A stretch of 64,000 bases of DNA from Ditylenchus dipsaci (lineage: Eukaryota > Nematoda > Chromadorea > Rhabditida > Anguinidae). The translations under genes and the position numbers were made by a program. This document shows positions 35,087 to 46,845 of this stretch, one piece after another (position 1 is the first letter of the stretch; each line of letters opens with the position of its first letter). The DNA lies in the NCBI GenBank assembly GCA_004194705.1, contig SADC01001204.1:1116001-1180000 (forward strand). Direction: 5' to 3'. The notes under the pieces are model-generated. The model had not been told where the DNA came from. It saw nothing but the letters and a program-made list of their open reading frames with translations, and made no database searches.

Positions 35087-38000
35087 CTAGAAATCATAGT
35101 TTTCAACGAAAAACAACAAATTAGGGTTAATTAAATATGAGTAGTGACATTTAACAGCTTTATATATTGCATATTTCATGCTTTGATTAATCAGTTCTTC
35201 AATCTGGTGCTCACTCTCGGATATTTTTCACATCTACAAAGGATCCCTAAAATTAAAGATACCAATATAACATTTCTTTAAATTTTATTGAATTACTGGA
35301 AATCTAGAGCTGAGCCAAACACAAGCTCGGACCACTTCATAAGCATCATTCAATTCTTCTAGTGCATGAAAGGTTAGTGCTAACTTTACTTTTTTTTCAA
35401 CAAGACTTTTGCACAAAATTTTGTCTATTTCTCTTTGTTGCAGTGTTGTTGGCAATCTTAACCAAATTGGAGGAAACATTTCTTTTGGTGGCACGAACAG
35501 GGATGGTGCAAATGTGTAAAAATCCTATAAAATAATTTACTTAGCCTTTGAAGGGTACGGGGGAGCAACTAAGGTTCCAAAAGTGAACTCGGGGCGTAGT
35601 GCGTAATCATTTATTATTTTGGTTAAAAATGGTGCGCAGGTTTTACCTCACTTGTTTTTCTGACGAGTTTTGAGGGTATTCGATTTTTTTAAGGCCAAAC
35701 AAATCGAAAAAATAGCTTCCACCACGTGGATTGAATCTGCGCACCATTTTGGGCCAAAAGAAAAAACACTGACCACCGAGTTCACTTTTTCAAACCTAAA
35801 TAGCTTCTAAATAGCTTCTAATCACCCCCCCTCCTTGAAATAGGTTGAATATACTTTTCGGCACCGATACGACTCATTTTCTGCCTCAAAAGGCTTTTTT
35901 CTTTTGCCTAAAATTTTAAAGACCATTTGTTCTCGGTGGTTTTTCTTGTCAATTTTCATTTTTCTACCATTTGTAGCTATGGATCTCAGATTTCTAACAG
36001 GAAGATTTAAAAGTACTAGTTCGGTATACCACCACCCCACCCCCCACTCCTAATTTTCTGAAAAGTGACCTAAAACACGCTTTGAACTGCTTTTTATGCT
36101 TAATACGATACAAAGTTATTTCTAAACAGTTTCTGATCAAAAAATTTAAACTTTACTGAAAAAGTTTGACTTCAGAAGATGCTCTTTTTAGGTATTTTGG
36201 GTCATTTTGGATATCACCATATTTAGGCTTAGGCTTTGGGCGAGGGTAGGTCAGAGTATGTTTTCGTTATTCCTTTTAGCTAAGAAAACATGTTTGAGTT
36301 CGTCCTAACATACGCTGGCCTATTCTTGCCAAAGTTTAAGCCTAAAACGTAATAAATAACCGAAAGTGACCCTAAATACCCTAAAAAGACATATCTTAAG
36401 GTCTTTAAAGTCAGAATTTTTTCAGAAAAGTTTAAAATTTTGATCAGAAACTGTTCAGAAATGCTTCTTGTATCTTATTAAGCATGAAAAAGCAGTTCAG
36501 AACGCGCTTTTAGTTCACTTTTAAAAATTTTGGGGTGGGGATAGTAAAGCGAACTAGTACCGATTTGAAATTTTAGTCAATTCAAAAACTTATCTACCCA
36601 CTTTTCGAACCTATTTTGGTCTGGTGAAATCTCATTAATAGTGAGCTGAAATCCAGAGCTGGCTCGAAACAAATTAAAGATTGATCAGAAAATCACCGAC
36701 AACAAAGGTTTTTTTTGTGTGGTGGAAAAGAGGCTTTTGAGGTAGGTAACAGTTACAACTTTTAAATATTGTGAATACTTACATGAATAGAAAATGGAAA
36801 GTGTTTCAGCAGCTCTGCCCATTTCTGATATCATCTTCAGAGCAAAGAAAATAGTCATCATGGACTTTGACCAAAGAAGAAAACATGTCTAATAGTTGAA
36901 TAAAAGAAGCATGTGGAAGGCAACTAGCTAGACTTTCTAATTGCCGAGAAGTTGGAAAAATGCCAGCTTTTTCAATGTCTTCTATTTTTTCTGAGATAAG
37001 TCCCTTGAAAATTTCATGATCAACGGGGTTGTAAGTCATTGCCTGAATGTAAAAATAAATTAAAACCACAAAAATTGCTAATTGGCAGCATTTTTTTGTT
37101 TTGAAAATCCACAAGGATATTAATTTTAACTGATTTTTAAAGGATGAAATCCTGTCGCCAAAAAAAGTAGAGATAGACAAAAAAACCAATAGTCGATAAG
37201 AAATTAGAAAATATTCGAGGTCCCTGTTGAAATTTCGATCACTGAAAGCAGACTTCATAAGTTTAGACCACAAAATGGTTATTGTGATGAAATTAAGGAC
37301 TTTCAATTTTTGCGTCTTTCCTAAAATCATTGCTAACAAACGAAAATAACACCAAACTCTGCAAGATTATGCGAGCAATCGTAATCAGTGTTATAAATTT
37401 AAGAATTTCGGCGTCGTCTCCAGCTCACGGCACTGACTCTAAAAATCCGGTCGCGGGATGCCGGTGCCGCACCATAAGATGAACATAATGCTCAGGCGCG
37501 TTTGATGCTCAAAACATTATCTTGTTAAAATTTTAGTGTTTTGATTTCGACATTTGTTCAACATCAATTTTTTTAACCATGCATTTTTCGGTTTTCAGGA
37601 AAGAAATTTGGCCCTATACGATAATGGTGCCCGAAAATTTGCCTTGGTCCTCCTTGTTGTTTTTATCGAAAAACAGCTTGATCCCTTGTTGTGTTTGAAG
37701 GTGATCATGGGCAGAGGTGATCATGTTAACCATAATCACCAAGATCACTACAATCACTATATTAATATAACTATAATGAACAGGGGGACCAAGGCAAATT
37801 TTTGGGCACCATTGTCGTATAGGGCGAGAAATTTTGTAGCTTATTGACCCAGATATCGAATAACCTCTACCAATTCTCCAAGGGGATTAATTTTCAGCTC
37901 CTGAAAAATTTGACTTAACTCTGAATCCTAGTCAAAAATAAAGGTAGGGGATTGATAGATTAAATAGGTACATATTTAATTTTTTACAATATGTTTTGTA

Positions 38001-41000
38001 AATTGCTCGTTGGATAATCTATAGGAAATAAAAAATAAATATGCTTTAACAGATCTAAAGAATTATTCATAATTGTCTTCAAACTTAAACTAACTATTCC
38101 TTCGCGGAATCCTTTCCATATCGAGCCGCTCTACCAGCTATTTGCTGAACATGGTGTGCAGCCATATATTTTCGAAACTTCTGCACTGTGCTAAAGATAA
38201 CTCTGAAAGCTTGAATTTGCTTTTTTGCTAAGTGAACAAAAATATCACCTTCTAATATTCAAATTCAATCCCATACCTATAGCATCAGTAGCAATCAATA
38301 TATTCTGCGGATTTCTAGCATCATTAAATTGATTTGCCTGCTTTATCTTGACAGAAGTAGGCAAGTCGCCATAAATGACAGAAAATTTGCGGTCAGGGTC
38401 AAAGTTTCGAATGTCAATAGCTGTTTGAATAAGCTGTGTTTTTGAAAAGCAGACAATGCAATCACCATTCTAAACAGTAAACGCATGAAAATCTTTCTAA
38501 TGCTGTAAAAAGCGAAGAATTCCACACAGGATAATTCAGCGGAAGATAATTATTAATTTTGTCGGCACCGATATTTGAAAACGAAATTCTAACACTGGAT
38601 TCATGTTTAGCATAGTCAATTAGCATATCAACTATCTTCAAATGCAAACTTATTGTACAATTTCGACGCTAAAACAAATAAATCTCCGTCGGAATTATCC
38701 GCTGCGGAATTTCTGCCTTACCTATTTTGGGAGTTATGGTTCTTTTTTTTTCAAAAGTATAGTAAAAAAGAACAGCAACTCAAGTGCATCTTTCTTCCCA
38801 AAGAGTATGAGCTCTCTAAGCATAGAACTCATACTCTTTGGAATCTACGGTTAGAGAGCTTATACTCTTTGGGCAAGGGTGTGAACTTGGAATTTTACGG
38901 TAAAAAAGGTCACCTGAATGTTCTCTAAGACTCCAGAGCAGTGTTGTTTGCCCTTACAACTGATTTCGAGTTGTATTCTTTGAGCTCCAAGCTTTCTTTA
39001 GTTGACTGAAGCAACTTCTGAACTATTTAATAGCTGCCGCTCTCCACATAGATGTATCTAAAAAGTTGTAAAATTGTAGAAAAACAACTAAAGACTCACT
39101 TCATTAGCAGCTAACCCTAGGACAGCCTTGGTCCAAGCCAACCTCTGTTTTCATCCCTAATCATCTGGATCTCGTCAATAATTGCAAGTTCGTAGTGTGT
39201 ATCCGTAGAGATCATTTCCACTGTGCATGATACGTGAGTCGCATTGGGCGTGCAAATGTAGTCTTGTCCTGTTAGCATACTGCATGAATATCTGCAAAAA
39301 TTCTATAATTTTTGAGCCACAAACAACAGACTGAGAATGAGAGTTAGAAAAATGCATAAAGTATGTATGCTCGCTTTTTTTTCAAAAGTCAAAAAATTTC
39401 TAATTTTGAGTCGACAAACCCATAAAAACCCCCTTGAGTTCAACAATTTTTGTCTTAGAAGAAAATAGGCTGAAACTAAGGACACATCAGCGCACGTTAG
39501 GGCGGGCTCATTCCTTACAGACAAAAAAATTTAACGAATATTTAGAGAGTCATGTCGACTACGTGAAGTCGGAATTTCGGGCCAAGCACCGCCACCAAAT
39601 ATCTACACCCCTACGCCTGCTCCAGAGTCAAAAATTTCACTCCTCTGCCAACCTTTATTCAGAATATTTTCGGAAAAAGGTCATTTTATCCAGTGTTTTT
39701 CTATTTCAATTTAAAGCGAAAATATATTTCATATTATAATTTTTTGTCTGCATCTACAGAAAGTTTTTGGTTTAAAACTTTTTACTAGCTTGAAGTTTTT
39801 ACTAGCTCGAAGTTTGAGAAGTTTTTACTAGAGTTAAAGAAACTCGCCATTTTCAAAATTTTACAATAGAGAAATGCAAATATATTTGAAAATGTCTTAC
39901 GATATTTATTATTCATAGTGTCGTGAATTTCATGAGCCAGCAAACGAAGAGGGCAGCAATATATGGCGTTTTGTGTTTTCTGAAGCTTTGCAGAGCTTGA
40001 AATGTTTTGCCACTATTTGCAGGACCTGAATAAGTTCTCTTGAGCAATCGGTCTACACAAATAAATAAAAGCATTTACCTGCATGAAAAATAAACTTTCT
40101 TTTAAGCTTCTTGCATGTGATATAGGCTTCCAGGTTTGATAAGTCACAAATCTTAGTTATTTCTGTCAGACAAGTGAGATGTGGGTACACCAAGCAGGCA
40201 TGGTCGAAAAATGGTGGAAACAAGGCTTCTAATTTTGACCCTGCAATTTTTTTAATAAAAAATTACAAGTTCCAATTTTTAATGCTTTTCGTTATATTGA
40301 GTTCTCTTCAAACTAGAAAAATTCATACAGTTAATCCTCCCAATAAGTATCATCCTCCATAAACGTTCTCTGTCTCGGAAAAAATCACGTGATTGGTCTT
40401 TAAAGAGGCTTTGGGAAGCCATTTTGTTTCAAAAATTAAACACCGGTGGCATCGTTTGTGTTCTAAGGCCCATAATGGTGCGCAGGTTCGATTCCACCTG
40501 GTGGCCCGCTACTTATTTTGACCAGTTTGACCAATGTGTATGGGTAATTGGTGTCACTAATTCCGAATCTGGTTCTAAAAAATTGGAATTTCCCAAATTA
40601 CTTGGCCAAAGAAGGTAAATTAACTAGTGTGCCACCACGTGGGTTTAAACCTGCGCACCATTTTGGGGCATAAACATATAAAACACAAACGCTCTATTGC
40701 GCCACCGATATTGAATTTCCAACCTAAACAGCTTGGTCCCCAGGGGTGCCGTTAAATCGAGGGTTGACTGTACAAAAATTATTTGAGACAGAAAAAACTA
40801 TTGGCCCTTGCCTTTTCTACCTGTAACGCACGGGCATGCCTCTTTAAGGAACTTAATTATTACCAAATGACCTTCCTTTGACGTTCACCTAAAGCCGAAC
40901 CCCAACGAAAATTTCCAAGGTTCGAATGCGAGCGGAACACTTTTTTATTGGTTGTCGTTTTTGAAATGAAGTTAGCAGAAGTTAGTAGCCCGAAATAGGT

Positions 41001-41595
41001 AAAGATATAGAAGTAAATGGTGGTGTAATAGTAAAGATCGTCACTCAGTCTAAATTGTTATGGGTTCGAGTCCCACTGCCGTTTTTTCTTTTTGAGATTT
41101 GATTCTTAGTTACTAAAATATTCCTGAATACATTCGGAATAAAAATAGTGTCAATCCTCGTTGTCGGCAATGGCGATGGACTTTTATAAAATTTCTCTAA
41201 ATTTTCTCGTAAAGCTTACTTCCATGTTTAATATCCAAAAATACTTTCTGGGGTATCAATATCCATCGTTTGACCACCATCCACATCGAGACAATGCGCT
41301 TGAAAGCTACGAAATGCAATGTCAAAGAGCCTGGTGCTGATGTTTTTCTCAAAAGCTAGCAGAGAGATCATTGGGCATGAAGAAAACTCATTTAGAATTT
41401 CACAAACATCATTCACTTCTACTAAGGCATCATTCTAAAAGTTAGTTGTCGATAGATAAGGCAAGCTAAAATTACCTCTAAATAAAGCTTGATTTCTTTT
41501 TTCGGCACATTTACAGGCTCAACCACTTCCTCAAATGGTCTTTTTATATGTTTGTGATCCTGATTTGTAGAAAAGAAAGGATGACGAAGAGACCG
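35087..41595 (-). CDS. SUPV3L1: ATP-dependent RNA helicase SUV3, mitochondrial
   Basis: A minus-strand spliced gene. Exons: 41595-41476, 41434-41220, 40240-40079, 40025-39901, ~39279-39100, 38668-38249, 38202-38095, 37042-36783, 35524-35297, 35246-35087. The family unwinds RNA in mitochondria as partner of the degradosome nuclease. Visible in order: N-terminal LFDIAFRSFQ; FIFHA|GPANSGKT (Walker A split by an intron exactly as GP..NSGKT); CCPLRLLAHEI; MLTGQ; HVSCTVEM; IIDEIQMIRDENRG (motif II); NGDCIVCFSK; FSVIYGDLP; ILIATDAIGMGLNLNIR; HHVQQIAGRAARYG (motif VI); FPTSRQLESLASCLPHASF; VVRACVWLSSRF. About seven single-base frameshifts interrupt it, mostly in short homopolymers; key residues and splice sites are kept. 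The start codon was not found. Introns carry foldbacks. Confidence 0.9.
35571..35798. mobile_element. foldback MITE with GGTGCGCAG arms (copy 1)
   Basis: AAAATGGTGCGCAGGTTTTA and its inverse at ~35735, with AAAAGTGAACTCGG and inverse at the outside. A relative with the same ATGGTGCGCAGGTT lies at 40455-40680. It is inside a SUV3 intron. Confidence 0.7.
36025..36560. mobile_element. foldback element in SUV3 intron
   Basis: CTGAAAAGTGACCTAAAACAC to the AAGATGCTCTTTTTAGGTAT region mirrors 36360-36540 (ACCCTAAAAAGACATATCTT; GCGCTTTTAGTTCACTTTT). The middle contains a GTCCTAACATACGCTGGCC phrase that recurs diverged at 62055-62180. Confidence 0.7.
37595..37840. mobile_element. foldback MITE in SUV3 intron
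   Basis: GCCCTATACGATAATGGTGC and its inverse near 37805, with TTTGCCTTGGTCC near the loop side. The loop holds (ATCACNA)n repeats. Confidence 0.7.
38780..38870. repeat. AAAGAGTATGAGCTCTC repeats in SUV3 intron
   Basis: Three alternately oriented copies of CAAAGAGTATGAG.. / CTCATACTCTTTG form a small cruciform-like cluster. Confidence 0.6.
40450..40770. mobile_element. foldback MITE (copy 2) and pogo half-terminus in SUV3 intron
   Basis: 40470-40670 mirrors ATGGTGCGCAGGTT and CCACCTGGTGGC against CCACCACGTGGG and AACCTGCGCACCAT. Directly after, GGTGCCGTTAAATCGAGGGT runs to TTGACTG before TA, the pogo/Tigger-like tip. Confidence 0.65.
41015..41088 (+). other. tRNA-like sequence in SUV3 intron
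   Basis: GGTGGTGTAATAGTAAAGA resembles an A box and GGGTTCGAGTCCC is a strong T-arm, followed by CACTGCC and a T6 terminator. The anticodon arm does not pair convincingly. Probably a degenerate tRNA. Confidence 0.4.
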
Positions 41596-41599
41596 CTGA

Positions 41600-42145
41600 A
41601 ACTTTTCAAAATTTGTGAGAATATATATAGCTGTACAAGTAAAGAAAATGTTTATTTATTTAGTTTTGCAGCAAGACTAACCATTAATTCGACAATTTTG
41701 GCCACAGGAAAATCCTAATTTATGCATTACGTAAATGCTTCGATGCAGCATTAAAACCAAAGTTACTTTTTTACTTCTTTTGTAACTCAAAGCAGAATGT
41801 GTTTGAACAAAAATACCTCACTTTGGGGCGTATTGAAATTTTGTAGCGAACAGCCTTAATTTTTTTGCAAATAGTCCTTATTTAACCAAAATTTTCTTTT
41901 TGGCATTTTCTCGTCTATTCTCTGGTCTTTCGTTCAAAAAGTTAATACCATCTACTAGCCATAATTCTGTATGTAATTCTTGTTTCTATGGAGGCGTCAA
42001 CTAGTTCAACATCTTAGCAAAACGTACTACAAAAAGGACAAATTACTAACTAAATTATTATTTGACTTTCTTCGCCTTTTACCATTTCGTTTTTATTTTG
42101 CTAAAATTTTAAATTAAATGACATCTCGATAGAAATTGAAATTGA
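41600..42145. other. stretch without recognised gene
   Basis: AT-rich, between the first assigned SUV3 exon and a pogo-like MITE; it may hold the missing 5' end of SUV3. No signal peptide or Met-starting exon could be defined. Confidence 0.4.
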
Positions 42146-42148
42146 ATA

Positions 42149-42333
42149 CAGTCAGACCTCGTTATCCGGCACCCTGGGGACCGGCCTCAGGGTGCCGGAG
42201 AAACGAGGTGCCGGATAAGTGGAGTATCAGTTGACAGAGATTAAGCCACTCTAAGCCAAATAAAGTATATTTAAGGTGCCGTATAACCGAAGGTGCTGGA
42301 TAACAGGAATGCCGGATAACTGAGGTTTAACTG
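42149..42333. mobile_element. pogo/Tigger-like MITE, 185 bp
   Basis: TA at 42147-42148 and 42334-42335. Tips CAGTCAGACCTCGTTATCC and inverse (GGATAACTGAGGTTTAACTG). The tip sequence GTGCCGGATAA is repeated internally several times in both orientations. Confidence 0.85.
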
Positions 42334-42386
42334 TACATGATAGTGTGGATTATTTCAAAAAAATGTTAGAGAATTTAACAGAAATA

Positions 42387-42632
42387 CCGCATTTCCTCTA
42401 ATTTCCCCATCCCCTCTAATTGCCGGCCCCTAACTTCAAGTGTTCTAAAATTTATGTTTTTATTTACTGTTTGAGCTGTCTAAAAAGTGCCTGCGAGGGG
42501 TTTCAAAAATCTAACAGGCACTTTTTACACAGTCCAAACAGTAAATTGAAGCACGAGTTTTGAACTACTTGAAGTCTGAAAAATTTGCATGCTTCTAATT
42601 TCGGCCCCGGGCGGCAACTAGAGGAAATACGG
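42387..42632. mobile_element. CCGTATTTCCTCTA MITE, 246 bp
   Basis: TA on both sides; tips CCGCATTTCCTCTAATTTCC and inverse TAGAGGAAATACGG. The copies at 57715-57962 (248 bp) and the partial one at 63115-63265 belong to the same family. Confidence 0.8.
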
Positions 42633-42782
42633 TAGTCGACACAAAATTATGCGTCGAAATGAAGACTATTTGTGGCAAAATTAAGATATGTGTATATGGC
42701 CCCAGCTAGCAAGTTTTTATATCGAAAAGTATTCTTCCAAACATGACTTCCAAAATGTTGTAAAACACTTACACTGTAGGAA

Positions 42783-42914
42783 TGTGTGCTTAATTCAAGA
42801 CTTAAATCAAAAAGTTTATCTAGTGCATCCATCAATGCAATAACATCAAATCTTCGAGCAATTTTATTAGAAAAATATTCTTCAGCATGAGTTGGGAAAT
42901 GTTTAATCTGCGGA
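42783..42914 (-). CDS. orphan internal exon, unrecognised
   Basis: A clean exon between the acceptor TTCTCCGCAG and the donor AGT|GTAAGT. It encodes IKHFPTHAEEYFSNKIARRF and then MDALDKLFDLSLELSTHSYS. It is 1.2 kb upstream of the first assigned SUV3 exon on the same strand, so it is either a 5' SUV3 exon not conserved elsewhere or part of another gene. No domain recognised. Confidence 0.45.
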
Positions 42915-43171
42915 GAACAATATTTAGCAACAAGTATCTTTATTTTACTCCATTAACCTACTGCAAATCGATAGCACAAACACAATAAATAGCTGGTGTG
43001 TTGAATCAGCACAAAAGCAAGGCATAGCTTATTGGGGTCTAAGAGGTTGTTGCACAGCTTGTTGTTCTTCTTCTTCTAGCTTTTTTTGGACACTCTCTTT
43101 TTTGCCAATAATCATTTTTCAATTATCATATGAGCAATAAATGATGGATGCAACAATGTGCTAATGGTGAT

Positions 43172-43326
43172 ACAGGATTTCTTCTAATAAAAGACCCTCC
43201 CCCTTCTTATAATAAACCCTCTGAATTTCAATTAAAATTTTAGAGTTAAGACCATTTTTGATTGACATTTTCAAAATTTTCAGGGGGTTGAAATATATAA
43301 GACCCAAGTCTTTTATTAGAAAAATA
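43172..43326. mobile_element. short TIR MITE
   Basis: AGGATTTCTTCTAATAAAAG and the inverse TCTTTTATTAGAAAAATAC at the right; TA at or near both borders. Confidence 0.7.
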
Positions 43327-43467
43327 CAGACGCATCATCTAAAAAGATGATCTTTTTAAATAAAATTTTATTACTTTTATAATTGGGTGCCAGGGCTAGG
43401 CAAAAACCTGTTAAACAAAAACGTGCTTAACGAAAATCTGCTTAGCGAAATAATTATATATAAATAC

Positions 43468-44579
43468 CAGTGTTGTTCCGGCGCCGGCGCTGCCCCGGGA
43501 AAAAACAGCGCCGGGCCGGCGCTCAGCGCCGGCGCTGGCGCCGGCGCTAAAAATTTCGTCCCGGCGCTGTTTTTTGACGATTATGGCGCCGGCGCTGTTT
43601 CTAAAATTTAACAGCCTAAAATTGAGAAAGACAATTATTCTTAATTTTAAATTAAATTATCAGAACTTTTGTGCTGCAATTTCTTTCATTTCTTTAAATA
43701 TTTTATTTATTTCATTTATTTTCTTTAATCTTTTAGTTTATTTTTGTAACATAACAGGGTATGATATGCTATTGTTGAAAAAGTAATTCACACAACTTTT
43801 ATTTTCACAAGACTAATATGGATCACCTATTCCTTTCATGAACTTTCCTTTTCTAATGACTCCACCTTTATGGACTTATTGCTCAGCATAAGGAAATACG
43901 GGGTGTTTCGAGAAATCCACAGGATTTTAAATGGTTATAACTTGTTTTCGAGACCGAATTTCTAATTTCTGTTCCTTCAACCATTTTCTCTTGACGGGCA
44001 ATTCATTTGGTGTATAATGTCAAAAATACGGTTTTCGCTTGGTCCCTTTGTGGTCCCGGTCTGTGGGGGCTCCTAGATGGCTAGAACCCAAAACAACAGG
44101 GGGAACGAGCGAAAATCATACTTATGACATTATACATTTAACGAAATTGCCCGTCAAGAGAAAACGATTAGTGAAAACAGCAATTCGTTCTAGAAAAAGG
44201 TTATAACCATCTCAAATTCTGCGGATTTTTTAAACACCCTGTATTTAAAATCCACTCATCATGAGGAACTACTAGAGGAAATATAAACTGTATGCTGCTA
44301 ATCGATATAGATAGCAAATAATTATTATCACTTTCACTGTAAAAAACATACTGTTGAAAAAAATAGGAATTTTTCATGAAATTCACAGCAAAAGCAAAAT
44401 TATCAAGCCGGCGCCGGCGTCGGCGCTGCCATGAGCGCCGGCGCTGCCGCCGGCGCTGGGGCTTTTTTTCAAAGAGGTCGGCGCCGGCGCTGGCGCCGGA
44501 GCCAAAATTTTTTAAGGGAGGCGCTCGGCGCTGGCGCTGGGGCCTTTTCTCAGAAAGGGTCGGCGCTGGAACAACACTG
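43468..44579. mobile_element. hAT-type element with (GGCGCT)n arms, perfect 8-bp duplication
   Basis: Tips CAGTGTTGTTCCGGCGCC and its inverse CGGCGCTGGAACAACACTG; ATAAATAC directly flanks both ends (43460-43467, 44580-44587). The first and last ~150 bp are GGCGCY hexamer arrays in an otherwise AT-rich window. The 8-bp duplication and CAGTGTTG tip fit hAT. A mariner-like MITE (43899-44241) lies inside. No transposase. Related GC-rich stretches: 34150-34220, 45550-45640, 62420-62830. Confidence 0.9.
43899..44241. mobile_element. mariner-like MITE, 343 bp
   Basis: TA at 43897-43898 and 44242-44243. Tips CGGGGTGTTTCGAGAAATCC and inverse (..AAACACCCTG). Arms of ~110 bp include TTCTCTTGACGGGCAATT and inverse. 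It is nested in the 43468-44579 hAT element. Confidence 0.85.
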
Positions 44580-44689
44580 ATAAATACGATAAAATTACTT
44601 GGTCGGTTTCCCAAGTAAAATTTTAATTTGAATTTTTTTTGTGAAACCTATCAAGTAATTTTGTTGTCTTTCTACATAATTTTTTGCTA

Positions 44690-45538
44690 ACACGGGAAAG
44701 GCACGACCCGGGTGTGGCCTATTAAAAAACGTTATATACGAAAATGTAGCCCTAATTGAGCTAGTTAAGGAACCGTTCGCAGAATCTGCTATGGATCAAT
44801 CTACGCTGAGAAATAATCTTTTTAAAATTACAAAAAATTGTGTTGACATATAAGTCAAGAACAACCCTTTTCAAACATGTGAGTTGGTGGCGAGTGGATG
44901 AGTGGTGCGGCGCCGAACCTATTTCTTTTTTTCGGGAAGGTTCGACTCCAGTCGCGTGCACGTCTTTTTATTTTCGGTTTTTTTAAAGCTTCACTTTCCT
45001 ACACAAAATGACACGGGGAGAACAATAAAAATATTTTTAACGTCGTCGGATTTGTAATACACATTGTGAACGGTATATATTTCATTTACGAACAACGAAC
45101 AATTAATGACAATGATTATACCGTATATATATAATATATATAATATATACCGTTCACAATGTGTATTACAAATCCGACGACGTTAAAAATATTTTATTGT
45201 TCTCCCCGTGTCATTTTGTGTAGGAAAGTGAAGCTTTAAAAAAACCGAAAAAAAAAAGACGTGCACGCGACTGGAGTAGAACCTTTCCCGAAAAAAAAGA
45301 AATAGGTTCGGCGCCGCACCACTCATCCACTCGGCCACCAACTCACATTTTGAAAAGGGTTGTTCTTGACTTATATGTCAACACAATTTTTTGTAATTTT
45401 AAAAAGATTATTTCTCAGCGTAGATTGATCCATAGCAGATTCTGCGAACGGTTCCTTAACTAGCTCAATTAGGGCTACATTTGGTATATAACGTTTTTTA
45501 ATAGGCCACACCCGGGTCGTGCCTTTCCCGTGTAAGCA
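44690..45538. mobile_element. ~390-bp inverted duplicate carrying tRNA-Ser/Leu-like sequences
   Basis: Almost perfect arms from ACACGGGAAAGGCACGACCC (44690) to its inverse (45538), centre ~45110 with a TATA-rich loop. Each arm includes a tRNA-like stretch (A box TGGCCGAGTGGATGAG in the right arm, minus strand; B box AGGTTCGACTCC in the left arm). The right copy keeps GGTGGCCGAGTGG where the left has GGTGGCGAGTGG. Confidence 0.75.
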
Positions 45539-45549
45539 GGTTTTCATCT

Positions 45550-45870
45550 AGCCGGTGCTAGTGTTGCTCCGGCTCCGGCTCTGGGTCAATGAAAATTTAG
45601 GTCGGCGCTGGCGCTGAAAAATTTCGAACCTTCGATGGCCCCGCTTTTTAAAACAGCTTTTCAAAAAAGGGTGCCGTATGACCGGGTTTTTGCTTTTTTA
45701 ATGATGAAATTGCAGGATTTAAAAAAACGATCCACAAAATCAGAATCCTGATGATTTTTCCGACTAGGCTGTGAAAACAGAACTGGTAAAAGTTTTCAAA
45801 ATCTGGTTACAAAAAAGTGTCGGACCCAAGGCGGGAACTACTATGGGTGTCGGATAATGAGGTTTGACTG
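45550..45870. mobile_element. solo GC-rich hAT tip and half pogo-like MITE
   Basis: CTAGTGTTGCTCCGGCTCCGG resembles the tip of the 43468 element. From ~45660, GGGTGCCGTATGACCGGGT runs to GGATAATGAGGTTTGACTG before TA (45871-45872), a pogo/Tigger-like element. Confidence 0.55.
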
Positions 45871-46109
45871 TACTCCTTGTTTTTTTCAATTAATTTTTCA
45901 CCCTTTCAAATTGTTTTATGCGATAATGTTTATGGTGCTAAAAATAATAAAAAAAGGATCGCCTTGGTTCCAAAATATATTGAGTGCTAATGGCATAGGT
46001 ATAATTACTATTCACAAAAACTTTACAGCGAGCATTCTATTATGAACACAAAATAGAGTGTAATAAAGCACCTTTCCATAATACGGATATAGTAAACAAA
46101 CATTTATGA

Positions 46110-46845
46110 TGGATAATATTTTTTTCTTACCGCAAAACACTCGAAAATTACCGCAAATCATTTTTTTATTACCGCAATTTGATTTTCCCGCAAAATACTT
46201 TTTATTACCGCAAAATACTTTTTTCTTACCGCAAAATACTTTTTTCTTACCGCGGAATAACTCGGATCCCTCAGAATCCACCTTGGAATGGCCAGAAGCC
46301 CCTGAAAGTTGGTTTTTTCGGGTTTACTAAAGGGGAGTAAACTTTTCGAGAAAAATCGATTGAGCGGATCAGATTTCGGGTCCGATGGGCTTAATCGCTC
46401 AGAATTCTAGTTTATGGTGGTTCGAGTGGTTCAGGGTGGAGTTGTGGGCGATTGAGCCGATCGGACCCGAAATCTGATCCGCTCAATCGAATTTTCGCAA
46501 AAAGTTTACTCCCCCCTTTAGTAAACCCCGAAAAAAACCAACTTTCAGGGGCTTCTGGCCATTCTGGGGTGGGATTCTGAGGGATCCAAGTTGTTTCCTG
46601 ACTGAAAAATTCAAATTCCCGCAAAATTTTGACTAAAAACGACGAGAAAATTTTTTGCGGTAAGAAAAAAGTATTTTGCGGTAAGAAAAAGTATTTGCGG
46701 TAAGAAAAAAGTATTTTGCGTAAGAAAAAAGTATTTTGCGTAATAAAAAGTATTTTGCGGTAAGAAAAAAGTATTTTGCGGTAATAAAAAAATGATTTGC
46801 GGTAATTTTCAAGTGTTTTGCGGTAAGAAGAAAGTACCATCATCC
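46110..46845. mobile_element. foldback with 21-bp subterminal array and 8-bp duplication
   Basis: ATTTATGA flanks both sides (46102-46109, 46846-46853). The left arm has about six and the right arm about eight copies of a unit like GCGGTAAGAAAAAAGTATTTT in opposite orientation. The core (46245-46600) is a diverged copy of family F1 (1974-2236), so one foldback either sits in or evolved into the centre of the other. Confidence 0.85.

Noticed and set aside
37043..37339. N-terminal extension of the SUV3 exon frame up to 37339
   Set aside because: The upstream 100 codons are hydrophobic intron translation; a TTTTTACATTCAG acceptor at 37043 marks the true exon start.
39434..39739. Plus-strand 101-codon frame inside the SUV3 region
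   Set aside because: It lies antisense in an intron, has no splice partners or domain, and is likely chance.
46640..46835. CRISPR-like regular repeats
   Set aside because: Units are contiguous with no unique spacers, mirrored at the other end of an element, in a eukaryotic context; a minisatellite arm.
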